From Turnera subulata (lineage: Eukaryota > Streptophyta > Magnoliopsida > Malpighiales > Passifloraceae): DNA of 64,000 nucleotides. Both the position numbers and the translations under genes were made by a program. Location: NCBI GenBank assembly GCA_028386065.3, contig JAKUCV010004451.1, positions 107,778 to 171,777 on the forward strand, given 5' to 3'. The notes beneath the pieces were generated by a model, which saw nothing but the letters and a program-made list of their open reading frames with translations, searched no databases and was not told the origin of the DNA. This document shows, one piece after another, positions 42,321-52,764 of this stretch. Every line of letters begins with the position of its first letter. Position 1 is the first letter of the stretch.

Positions 42321-42816
42321 TTGGGTTTTCTAAGTTAAGTTAAACTAAGGAAAGCATAGTAAATCTACACTACTGTACGATAAAGAGAATTGGAAAAGTT
42401 CTGGTTCTTTGATTAATTTCTGTGTATCACGTACAAGAACAGATGAATTAGGATCACGTAGGATCTTATTCAAATTTAAAAACACAATCTAAATCCCATT
42501 ACTCAGAAAACCCCTAACGATTAGTGAACTCAAATTGAAAAATAATGGGATAAGAAACCATATTCCAATTGTCAGCAACCACTTCGAATCTCCACTGGCA
42601 ACCGTGCTTATCCTCCACAACAACTAGCAGTTGCCCTCACTTAATCACAATAACTAGCAGTTGCTATGGCCCATTCTTCAAAAGCTCGCCCACCACAGGT
42701 TAGCCGAACAATCAACCAGAGCCCACGAACAATCAACAAAAACAACTGCGAGACGTGAGCTCATAAAATAGCCAAGGAGACTGTTATGGCAACGATAAGC
42801 CCAAAGCGAGAGACCA
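42321..42816 (-). repeat. 3' LTR of the outer gypsy element, segment 2 (TATA deleted)
   Basis: It corresponds to part of 62335-63247. At about 42441 it lacks 38 bp present in the other LTR (62663-62700), including that LTR's TATA box. It is cut after gacca (42812-42816) by the Athila element. Confidence 0.88.
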
Positions 42817-44426
42817 TGATGTGCTCCAAAATTACGCACTTTTTATGATGGTTTTGAATGCCTTTTACTTCGTAATCTATGTCATTATGTGCATAATCTC
42901 TATATTAAAGTGTGTTTTCATGTATTGTGTCAATTAGTATTTTAATTTTGCTGATTAAGTATTTTATCAAGAATTTATCAATTTTATTGAAGAATAGAAG
43001 CTTTTTAGCCAAGTTTGGAAACCAGACCCAATTTAGGAAACTTTCTGGAGTGAGCACAACCGACTATTTTGAAGATTTCGGGAGTTCTAGGCATTGAAAT
43101 TATGTGAGACCAATTGGAGAAGAAAATAAACTTCCACAGCTTTCCAGGGATATAAAGGTCATATTTTTTTGACGTGTCTACAAGGTGCAGTGACTTTTAC
43201 GATTCAGCCAAGTAAACAGATTTTTCTGCACCGACATAGGCCCAGTGTTTTGGCGATATATTGAGCTACAGAAGTCCTATTTTGATGTTATTTTCATGAA
43301 AAGAAAGCTTAAAGAATTATCTAGAACTTTCATGAAGAGCTCACAACCCAGTTCTGACGTCTTCAAGTTTAGAATTGCCGTGCACGTTTCGAGTCCGTAA
43401 ACAGGAAAAGTCCAACTTGCAGTGCAATTCAAGGAATTCAATTACCATTCAAACAAGGAGTGCCCAAACCGACCTCCAGCACCAAAATCAATATAAATAC
43501 ACCCCTTGGGGCGTCATATTCAAGAGGCAGAGTTCAGAGGGCGAAGCTCTGCCAAATTGTTTAGGGTTTTAGTCATACACACTAGTAGAATTAGAGTTTC
43601 TTCTCTTTCTCTCTACTAGGCGGAGCCGAATTCTCTATCAAGGTTTAAGCAATATTCCCCTGAACTTTCCAGCGAGATATTGAAGATCTAAAGTCACAGA
43701 ATCATTAGTTTCAGAAGCAAGAAGATCGACATCAAGGAGCTGCAAAGTCGACTACACTACTTTCTGCAGAAATCGACTACTACTTCTCTATCCGGGTTTT
43801 CTGTTATTTGATTCCATGATGAATTCTTGTGATGATTTCGTTTTTATTATTTTTAATATGAACTAATTCCCTTGATCTAGGATTAAGGATGTAGCCAATT
43901 ACTCTTATGTTTTTATAATTTTATTCGGATATTGATTATTGGATGTATTATGTTTGTTTGATCTATGTGTGCTTATTTGTCTGTTTGCTTGATTGGCCAC
44001 CAAGTCTACATTATTTTAGATCTGAATTTATATTAATAGCAAGATGTGATAGCTGAGTTATTGATTAGGTTTTAGATCAGAACTCATAGGTTGACAGGAA
44101 GTCTAGAGAAGCGATAGTTGATAGATTTCTTGAGGTTTGATAAATTGTTTGCGCTTAATGAATCTAGTTGAAGACTGTGCTAGCGAAAGTTAGGTAGTTA
44201 TGAGACTAGGTGATTAGTTGAAGAGGCGACAGCTGACAATTAATACTTTATAAAAATTTACCTACGATAATCAATAGACATCCAATATCATAATCGGATA
44301 TATTATTTGCATAGGAAGTAATTGTGTGAACCCCGAAGTCCTAGGTTATCTTCATTATTGCCTGATCTCTCATTAATAATAGTTTGTTATTTTATTTCTT
44401 TTATTTTTAGCATTAGTCGAAGTTAG

Positions 44427-44965
44427 TGTAACGCCCCGGATTTTCATAATTTAATTTATGGAATTTTCACTGTTATGTCCCGGCTTGTCGACTGTCACTA
44501 TAGACCAACACGGGACCTTTCCAACATGCTTTGTCCTCACTCGCATGCTTCCGGGGAAAACTTCCCAGGAGGCCACCTATCCTAGATTTGCTCCAAGTCA
44601 AGCACGCTTAACTTTGGAGTTTTTCTGGAATGAGCACCGAAAAGGTAGGTGCACCTTGTTGATATAGTTAGTACCCATCAAACCGTTAAAGCTATTCTCA
44701 ATTGTACAGTCCCATACCTGTACAACCTCGAAATCACTTCATTTGAGCTATTCATAGTTAATACAGTTCCACACCCGTATAATTATGAAATCGCCCCAAC
44801 TGTACAGCCCCATCCCTACACAGTCTCAGGATCTCTCCCATTCCGGTGTAGTTTTGGTTCATTCCTGTGCCCCTCCGCCTAGAAGCCTGCCAAAAGCCGA
44901 TCCTTGTCCATGCTCATCCCGGCACCGGCGTTCACTTCCCGCCCTCATAGACCCCGGGTGTCACA
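44427..44965 (-). mobile_element. Cassandra-type LTR with 5S rRNA-like segment, TSD gttag
   Basis: 539 bp, TGTAACGCCCCGG...GGGTGTCACA on the plus strand, flanked by gttag at 44422-44426 and 44966-44970. The other Athila LTR has the empty site (near 54595). On the minus strand, 44640-44541 contains the promoter part of 5S rRNA: AAGTTAAGCGTGCTTG (box A), TAGGATAGG (intermediate element) and GGCCTCCTGGGAAGT (box C). 5S-derived Pol III promoters inside LTRs are the hallmark of Cassandra TRIM elements. It is a solo LTR, longer than usual for Cassandra, with internal CAGTCCCATACCTGTACA-like repeats. Confidence 0.72.
44541..44640 (-). promoter_or_regulatory. 5S rRNA-like internal Pol III promoter
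   Basis: Box A at 44611-44586, intermediate element near 44584-44575 and box C at 44575-44559, in the right order and spacing for a 5S gene on the minus strand. The 5' part of 5S is diverged, so it is not a functional 5S rRNA gene. Confidence 0.72.
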
Positions 44966-45140
44966 GTTAGTTTATTAGCTAATCACCATCAATAATTGAT
45001 TTACCTAGATAATCATAAGTTGTTATTGACGTAGTACTTAAACTGTTCGCTGTGGGATCGACCTTGATTGCTATAACAGACACTGTGCGCTTGCAGGATA
45101 ATCGTAGTGTTTAGTGTGGGTTAAAACGCTATCAAGTTTT

Positions 45141-45158
45141 TGGCACCGTTGCCGGGGA
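45141..45158 (+). promoter_or_regulatory. primer-binding site of Athila-like element
   Basis: TGGCACCGTTGCCGGGGA, six bases after the LTR end at 45134, is the Athila-type PBS. Confidence 0.85.
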
Positions 45159-45407
45159 ACGGTGTTAATATTATTGAGATAACAACTAGATTACTTTAGG
45201 TTTTATTTTTCTGTATTTTATTTTTCTGTTTCTTTTAAATTCGATTTTCTTTTCTTTGTTGTAGATGTTGCCGATTTTAAGACCAAGTTTTAACGTGGTG
45301 ATAGCATTGTCGAGGTTCATCTAGAAAGACGCCAACATTAAAGAGGAAGAGAAGGACGAGTTTGAAGAGACAATAAGTATGGCGGAAGAACAAAACAAGA
45401 CAACGCA

Positions 45408-46838
45408 ATGCCAAATTTTGATGCCATGCGGTCAAGCATTGTTAGACCGGAGGTCACAGCCGACAATTTCGTGTTAAAGCCACAACTCGTCCAGATGGTG
45501 CAACAGGAACAATTTGGAGGCTTGGATGAAGAGGACCCGAATCAGCATTTGCAGACATTCGTAGAGATAAGTGATTTGATCAAGATCAAAGGAGCGACCG
45601 ATGATGCGATTCGACTTCGTTTGTTTCCGTTCTCTTTGCGAGACAAGGCTAAGAAGTGGCTGAAATCAGGAGCAGCTGGAACATACAAGACGTGGGAGGA
45701 GTTGTCAAAGGCTTTTCTTGGGAAATATTATCCGCCTGATAAAGCAGCACGTATCCGAAACATGATTACATCTTTTACTCAATCCGATGGAGAAAGTTTT
45801 AATAAAGCATGGGAGCGTTACAAGGATCTTATTCAAGGATGCCCGCAACATGGATTACCTAAATGGCTAATTGTCCAATCATTCTTTAATGGTCTAATTG
45901 AAACTTTGCAGATGAACTTGGATGCAGCATCAGGAGGAGCATTCATGGTGCAATCACCAGAAGTGGCGTATCAACTGCTTGAACCCATGGCGAGTAACAA
46001 CTACCAATGTTCCTCACAAACCAATCAAAAGAGGGTAGCTGGAATCATGGATGTGGAGACAGTGACAATGCTTAATTCGAAGCTTGATTCTTTGAGTCAG
46101 CAGGTAAGATCTTGTGTTGCTGCTGTTATGCCGAATTTAATATGTGATAAATGTGCAAGTGTTGGACATAATGCAATGAATTGTCCAACTAGAAACCAGT
46201 TGACCACAGAACAACTTAATTTCATCCATCAACGTCAACAAAGAGGTCCCTACACTGACACATATCAACCGGAATGGAAAGAACGCTGTCTGAACCATCA
46301 AGGCAACAGTTTCAAAGGAGCTGACCATGCGCATGGAAATTCGACCAGTGAAGTTCCATATCATCATCAACAAGGCCTAGAGATGAATGTGCAAGCAATG
46401 ATACAATCGTTAATAGAATCTCAATGCCAACAAATGGAATCTCAAATCGAATTTCAACGCCAACAAATGGAGAGTCAGCGTCAATTGATGGAAACTCAAC
46501 GTGCACAAATGGAAACAATGCAAGGACTCTCTAACAAGTTCACCCTTTTGGAGACTAACTCGAAGATGCTTAAGACACAGATGGCTCAACAAGCTGAAGC
46601 AATCAGAAACATTATTGAAAATTCGCCTGTGCCACAAGTGGAGGATTCGGGAGAGCAAGTGAAGGCCGTGAAGCTTAGAAGTGGGAAACAATTGAAGGAG
46701 GTCATAAGTCAAAGCCAAGTGCCGAAACTACAATCAATCAAGGAGAGGATGAACCTAGAGTGGATGTGCACCCAACCGAAAAGGAAGCAGAGGAAAAAGA
46801 GCAAGAACAAGAGAAGTGGATTCCCAAGTGGAAGATAG
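45408..46838 (+). CDS. Athila Gag
   Basis: 476 residues, although the true start may be upstream in a leader that is now out of frame. The Retrotrans_gag capsid core is at about 55-170 (RLRLFPFSLRDKAKKWLKSG, WEELSKAFLGKYYPP, NKAWERYKDLIQGCPQHGLP). A CCHC-like knuckle, CDKCASVGHNAMNC, is near 247-260. A Gln-rich repeat (QRQQMESQ) at about 340-370 probably forms a coiled coil. The frame then runs into a Lys-rich tail overlapping the protease frame (46760), probably after a frameshift. It forms the particle shell. Confidence 0.82.
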   Translation: MPNFDAMRSSIVRPEVTADNFVLKPQLVQMVQQEQFGGLDEEDPNQHLQTFVEISDLIKIKGATDDAIRLRLFPFSLRDKAKKWLKSGAAGTYKTWEELSKAFLGKYYPPDKAARIRNMITSFTQSDGESFNKAWERYKDLIQGCPQHGLPKWLIVQSFFNGLIETLQMNLDAASGGAFMVQSPEVAYQLLEPMASNNYQCSSQTNQKRVAGIMDVETVTMLNSKLDSLSQQVRSCVAAVMPNLICDKCASVGHNAMNCPTRNQLTTEQLNFIHQRQQRGPYTDTYQPEWKERCLNHQGNSFKGADHAHGNSTSEVPYHHQQGLEMNVQAMIQSLIESQCQQMESQIEFQRQQMESQRQLMETQRAQMETMQGLSNKFTLLETNSKMLKTQMAQQAEAIRNIIENSPVPQVEDSGEQVKAVKLRSGKQLKEVISQSQVPKLQSIKERMNLEWMCTQPKRKQRKKSKNKRSGFPSGR

Positions 46839-47461
46839 CGAAGCAGAAAAGAGAGCAATCGAAGGAGAAATGGCCTGAAGTCAAAGCTTATGTACCACCG
46901 GTTCCATTCCCTCAACGACTTCAGCAGAGCAAACAAGAAGAACAATTCGGGAGATTTCTTGAACATTTGAAAAAGCTACATATTAATGTTCCATTTATTG
47001 ATGTTATTTCTCAAATGCCTGCTTATGCTAAATTTCTTAAGGAAATTCTTTCCAGGAAAAGGAAGCTAGAAGATCATGAAACGGTGGCACTTATGGAGGA
47101 ATGCAGTGCAATTTTGCAGAACAAGCTCCCACCAAAACTGAAGGACCCTGGAAGTTTCTCTATTCCTTGCCACATTGGTTCCATGTGCATCAAACGAGCA
47201 TTATGTGATTTAGGAGCCAGTGTTAGTCTTATTCCGAAGCGGATTGCGGAGAAGCTGGATATTGGAGATATGAAACCGACAACCATCTCTCTTCAACTGG
47301 CCAACCGATCAGTCAAATATCTAGTGGGGATATTAGAGGACATTCCAATTATAGTTGAAAAATTCTTTGTGCCAGTAGATTTTGTGGTGCTCGACATGGA
47401 GATTGATTTCGATATGCCGATTATTCTTGGACGACCATTCTTAGCTACTGCTGGAGCTTAA
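46760..47461 (+). pseudogene. Athila protease region
   Basis: An aspartic protease with the active site altered to DLGASVSLIP (normally D-S/T-G or DLGAS in Athila) at about 47210, and a flap and C-part ending MPIILGRPFLATAGA. It is followed at once by TAA (47459-47461), where the frame would otherwise continue (IDVRDGKLTL). In-frame stops and shifts continue into RT. Confidence 0.75.
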
Positions 47462-49354
47462 ATTGATGTTCGTGATGGAAAGCTTACACTTTGAATAGGA
47501 GATGAGAAGATAGAGTTCAATGTCTTACGAGCAGTTAAAGGACCTCTTAATGAAGATAGTTGTTTTCGAGTAGATGACATTGATGATGCTTTCAAGAAAA
47601 AGAACGAGGTTGCAATTAGTGATGATCCACTTTTGGAATGCATGGTGGCGTGTGGCACTACTGAAGATGACTTTGTAGAGATTGCAAATTGTGCAGAAAT
47701 TTTGCAATCCACACCACCATTGGACGCGATTGAAGACAAGGGCTTTGAGTTGATTGAGGAAGCAAAGGGAGACACGAAAGAAGTTCGAAGCGTGCCAAAG
47801 GTAGAGCTGAAACCACTACCACCTAAGCTACGGTAAGCATTCTTAGGTCCCAATTCTACATATCCTATTATTATCAATGCCGAATTGAGTAAAGTAGAGG
47901 ATTAGATGCTACTTGATGTGCTTAGAAGATATAGGAAATCTATGGGATATTCTGTTGAGGATTTGACAGGTATAAGTCCTACATTCTGCATGCATCGGAT
48001 TTTGCTTCAGGAAGGTAGCAAACTGGCTATTGAAGGTCAAAGGAGACTTAATGAGAATATGAAGGAAGTAGTAAAGAAGGAGATTCTTAAGCTTCATGAT
48101 GCAGGAATTATTTATTCGATTTCCGACAGTGAATGGGTAGCCCCAGTTCACGTGATACCGAAGAAAGGAGGAATGACTGTGGTCAAGAACAAGGATGACG
48201 AGCTGATCCCAACGAGGACTATTACAGGATGGAGAATGTGTATTGATTACAGGAAGCTGAACAAAGCTATGCGCAAGGGTCACTTCCCATTGCCATTCTT
48301 ACTATTGCTATTTGGACGGATATTCGAGATTCTTTCAAATTCCTATTCACCCAAATGATCAAGAGAAGAGGACGTTCACTTGTCCTTATGGAACTTTTGC
48401 TTATCAACGGATACCTTTTGGGCTGTGCAACGGATACCTTTTGGGCTATGCAACGCACCAGCCACTTTTTAGAGAAGCATGATGGCGATTTTCTCTGACT
48501 ATATAGAGAAGATTATGGAGGTTTTCATGGATGACATTTCCGTTTACGGGAAGACATTTGAGGATTGTTTATCCAACCTATCAAAGGTACTAGCAAGATG
48601 TGAGGAGACTAATTTGGTGCTTAATTGGGAAAAAACCCATTTTATGGTACAAGAAGGAATTGTTTTTGGACATTTAGTTTCCGAATGTGGTATTGAAGTA
48701 GACAAAGCCAAGATAGATGTGATAGAGACCTTACCTCCACCGAATTCAGTCAAGGCGATTCGTAGTTTTCTTGTACATGCCAGATTTTACAGACGTTTCA
48801 AAAAGGATTTCTCAAAGGTAGCGAAACCACTTACTAATCTCTTGAATAAAGATGTGCCTTTTATCTTTGATAAACACTGTATGGAAACATTCGACAAGCT
48901 CAAGAAGGAGCTATTTTCGGCACCCATCATTCAACCCCCTGATTATTCACTTCCGTTCGAGATAATGTGTGATGCAAGTGACTATGCTATAGGTGCAGTC
49001 TTAGGAAAACGCCGAGATGGGAAGATGCACGCCATTTAATATGCAAACAAGACTCTAGATGATGCTCAAATTAATTATGCAACTACGGAGAAGGAGTTAT
49101 TAGCTGTTGTATTCGCAATCGACAAGTTCAGGAGTTATCTTTTAGGATCTAAGGTGATTGTTCACACGGACCATGCTGCATTGAAATATTTACTCCAAAA
49201 GAAAGATGCGAAACCAAGGCTTCTTCGATGGATTCTATTGCTACAAGAATTTGATTTAGAGATCAAGGAAAAGAAGGGAGCAGAGAATTTAGTTTCCAAC
49301 CAGTTATCGCGATTGCAGTTGGAGAGAGACGAGGCGCAAGAAATGGAGATGTGA
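47462..49354 (+). pseudogene. Athila RT and RNase H, broken
   Basis: RT begins near 48060 (VKKEILKLHDAGIIYSISDS, VAPVHVIPKKGG, MCIDYRKLNKAMRKGHFPLP). A frameshift follows near 48290. A 23-bp unit (CGGATACCTTTTGGGCTGTGC...) is repeated in tandem at about 48406-48452. The active site appears as FMDD (VFMDDISVYG, near 48530). RNase H follows with MCDASDYAIGAVLG, TAA at 49037-49039, then [20 protein letters not shown] and [12 protein letters not shown]. Copying function is lost. Confidence 0.8.
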
Positions 49355-50784
49355 ATCAATGATGCGTTGCGTGACGATTACCTCGCTGCAGTAAACATGA
49401 TATCTTCAAGAAAAGCTCCATGGTATGCTGATTTCGTCAATTATCTAGTATATGGAGTTTTACCAACTAGCATTTCATGGCATCAAAAGAAGAAATTTCT
49501 TGCTAATGTTTGAAATTACTTTTGGGAGGAGCCACTGCTCTATAAGAGGTGTAACGACAACAAAATTCAAAGATGCATCCCGGAAGATGAGAGCAAGGCT
49601 GTTCTAGAACAGTGTCATGCGGCACCCTATGGAGGACATTTTGACGCATGGAAAATAGCCACAAAGGTATTGCAAGCTGGATTTTATTGGCCTACATTAT
49701 TTTCAGATGCGAAATCTTTTGTTAAAGCATGCGATAGGTGTCAACGAACTGGGAACATAAGCAAAAGGAACGAGATGCCGCAAAGTGGAATTCAAGAAGT
49801 TGAGCTATTCGATGTATGGGGTATCGATTTCATGGGACCACTCCCTTCTTCTTACTCCAACAAGTACATCCTAGTTGCGATGGATTATGTGTCCAAATGG
49901 GTAGAAGCCGTAGCAGTGCCTCATGATGACGGACCAACATTGATTAAATTCCTCAAGAAGAACATCTTTACCAGATTTGGTGCTCCAAGAGCAATAATTA
50001 GCGATGGAGGTACGCTTTTTTGCAATAAGAAGTTTGAGGAGTTGCTGAGGAAGTATGGAGTGAAGCATAGGATTTCAACGCCATACCACCCACAAACGAG
50101 TGGACAAGCTAAAGTTTCTAACCGGGAGATAAAGAGGATATTGGAGAAGACAGTAAATCCTAACCGAAAGATTGGTCATTGAAGTTAGACGATGCACTAT
50201 GGGCATACCGAACAGCATACAAGACTCCAATAGGGACTACACCCTACAAGCTTGTATATGGAAAATCTTGCCATTTGCCCGTAGAGATTCAACACAAAGC
50301 TTATTAGGCAATCAAAGCCCTTAATTTTGAATGGCGGAAGGCTGGAGAAAATCGTCTACTTCAATTGAACGAGCTAGAAGAGTTGCGGTTAGATGCCTAC
50401 GAAAATGCAATAATCTACAAGTAACTAGCCAAGCATTGGCATGACAAGCATATTCTTCGACGTGAATTCAAGGAAGGTGACCAAGTTTTGCTGTACAACT
50501 CATGATTAAAGTTATTTCCCGGCAAGTTATGTTCACGATGGTCCGGTCCATTTATTGTGAAGAAAGTTTACCCACATGGAGATGTTGATATTTGGAATGA
50601 AGCAAATGGAACTTTCAAGGTGAATGGTCAAAGGCTCAAGATCTACAATCATAATGACCAATGGAGTGATAGATTCACCGAAAAATTCCATAACCCCACC
50701 ATAACCAACCTCCAAACTGGTCCAGCTAAGAAGACAATAAAGAAGCGCTGCGTGGGAGGCAACCCACGAATTAAGGTAACTTAG
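49355..50784 (+). pseudogene. Athila integrase, broken, catalytic Glu replaced
   Basis: The core (49670-50182) has a zinc-binding remnant (CDRCQRTGN), the first Asp in GIDFMGPLP and the second in AIISDGG. Thirty-five residues on, the third position of the D,D-35-E triad is Lys ([12 protein letters not shown]) where Glu is expected. A frameshift at about 50180, TAG near 50307, TAA near 50421 and TGA near 50503 follow. The C-terminal region ([20 protein letters not shown]) ends at 50784. Confidence 0.8.
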
Positions 50785-52764
50785 TGTTTTGAGTCTTTTA
50801 TTTTTATTAATTTAGTTTTCGTTTTTGAGTCTATACAGAATGCAAGAAAGAAGGAGATTTTCAAGGAGAGATCAACTACATCAAAGAGGGTTCAAGTCGA
50901 ATACTTCACCAAAATAATCAGAGAAGCTTTTCTTGAACTCAAACTTTTACTTTTCTGCAAATTTTGTGTGATGACTTGATTCAATACTTTAATAGTGGTT
51001 AGATCTCATTTTCTCTCTTACTTGGATTATCTTTTGTTTTGTGCTATACATGCTTCCATCTAAGTTTGAGGAGAATGCCTCTACTTTGTGCCTATTTTTC
51101 CTATCCTTTGATTCTCTTTTTCTTTAACAATGAGGACATAGTCCGATTTAAGTTTGAGGAGGGAGAACAAATTTCTTTGTAATTTGTTTGTTTGTTTTTG
51201 TTTGTTTAGTGTCAATAAAAGAGCATGTTTTTGACTTTAGTATATTGAGTATGCATATTTTTTTTTCTAGATTACTTAGTAAAAAGCCATTACTTTTTCA
51301 AAATTGTTTTCAAAATCTTTTTTAACTTTACTTTTTCGAATTGTTTTTCCAATTTCGTTTTTCAAATATAAAAGATTTCCAAAAAAAGAAAAAATTGAAA
51401 AAAAACCAAAAAAATTTTTCTTTTCTTTTTTAAATTGTTTTTCAAACCCACCAATCTTTGATCAAGATGAATTTTGTTGATAGATGACAAAGAGAGTTAT
51501 TTTTAGTTTTAAAACTTTTTCTTTTAGATGCAAGAAGTTTGATTGTTGATTGATCTTGTGTTCATGTTTAGTTGTGATGAATCCATGCAAGTTCTAGCAT
51601 TCTTTGCCTAGCATTTCTCGACACCCTAGGCATTGTTTTTCAAATTTTTTACGTCAACATATATGTCCTAGAACAAGTTTTCAGAACTTTTCAAAGCGAA
51701 TTTTTCTAATAGATGCTCAATGAAAGAGATGATTTAGGCATTCTTTGTTTAAACCAAAAGCCAATAAAAAGCTTACCCTTTATCATTATCCGTTGTTTAA
51801 CCCCTTTGAGCCTAAATTATGGTAGCCAATTTTTCTTTCTTTACCCACAATTACCCACCTTTAACCCTTTGAAACCTTATGGCTATCATTCTTTTCTTTC
51901 ATTATCCATACCCTATTTTTCAAAATTCCTTGAGAGATTTTTGTTCTATGTTTTTATCAAGACTTTTTCTATGATAAGTGCAATTGTACCGTATCTTTTC
52001 ACATCCAAGAAGATCTATGCATTGAAGATGTTTGCACTTTCAATTGTTTCAAGTATGTTATGGAATGTCAAGCGCAAAAGAAAAAAAGAAACAAAAAAAG
52101 AAAAGAAAAAAAATCAGCAAAAGTTGATTCAAAAAAAGAAAGAAAAAAATTCAGAAAAATCCCAAAAGAGATGGAAATTGCGCAATCATGGTTCCTGAAA
52201 CAAGTTGAATTTTCCTTTGATGATCACATGATGGATGGTATTTCAAGACTTACACTTTGAGAATTCTTTTCAATCTCTTGATAATGCATATTGCAATCTT
52301 TTCTTAAGTGAATTTTTTAACTTTGATTTTCTGATACACCTTTTCTTTGATTAACCTTTACCCAAGACCCCATTACAACCTTTTGTAAAGTCTTATTGAT
52401 CTTTTTGAGAGTGTTAATTCAATAGTGGAGTTAAGTTCTGGAATTTGCCTATGGGACTTGTTTTTCAAATTTTCATGACGTCAATTCATTCTTGCATGCA
52501 TATGGGAAGTTGATTTTTGCTAAGTGATTTGTGTGAAAGCTTGTATAGGTAAGTCTGACTATTGCGTGGATGCCTTTTAATGATATTTTCTTTCTTTCTT
52601 GGCATTTGATCTTAATAATTTTTCATAAGCTCTTGGTGATTATCTTGGAAGTCTTGATATGAATTCTTATTGATTGAGTGATTCGGTGCAGATTTTCAAA
52701 ACCCTCGTTTGGTTTGATTTGTTTATTTGCTTGAGGACATGCAAAGATTAAGTTTGAAGAGATT
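50785..52764 (+). other. Athila 3' non-coding region
   Basis: AT-rich, with T- and A-rich tracts (51290-51440, 52078-52160). A Lys-rich open frame at 52060-52260 comes from an AAAGAAAA tract. No env-like gene was recognised. A polypurine tract candidate, AAGTTTGAAGAGAT, ends at 52764. Confidence 0.6.

Larger units (their letters stand above)
42817..45134 (+). repeat. 5' LTR of Athila-like element
   Basis: 2318 bp including the 539-bp Cassandra-type insertion and its TSD. TATA-like CAATATAAATACACC is near 43490, preceding a transcribed-looking GAGGGCGAAGCTC region. Confidence 0.88.

Noticed and set aside
44541..44640. Possible 5S rRNA gene
   Set aside because: Only the internal promoter half is conserved, it sits inside an LTR with a TSD, and the 5' part of 5S does not match.
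52060..52260. Lys-rich open frame that might be a nuclear protein
   Set aside because: It is a product of an AAAGAAAA tract in the Athila 3' non-coding region.
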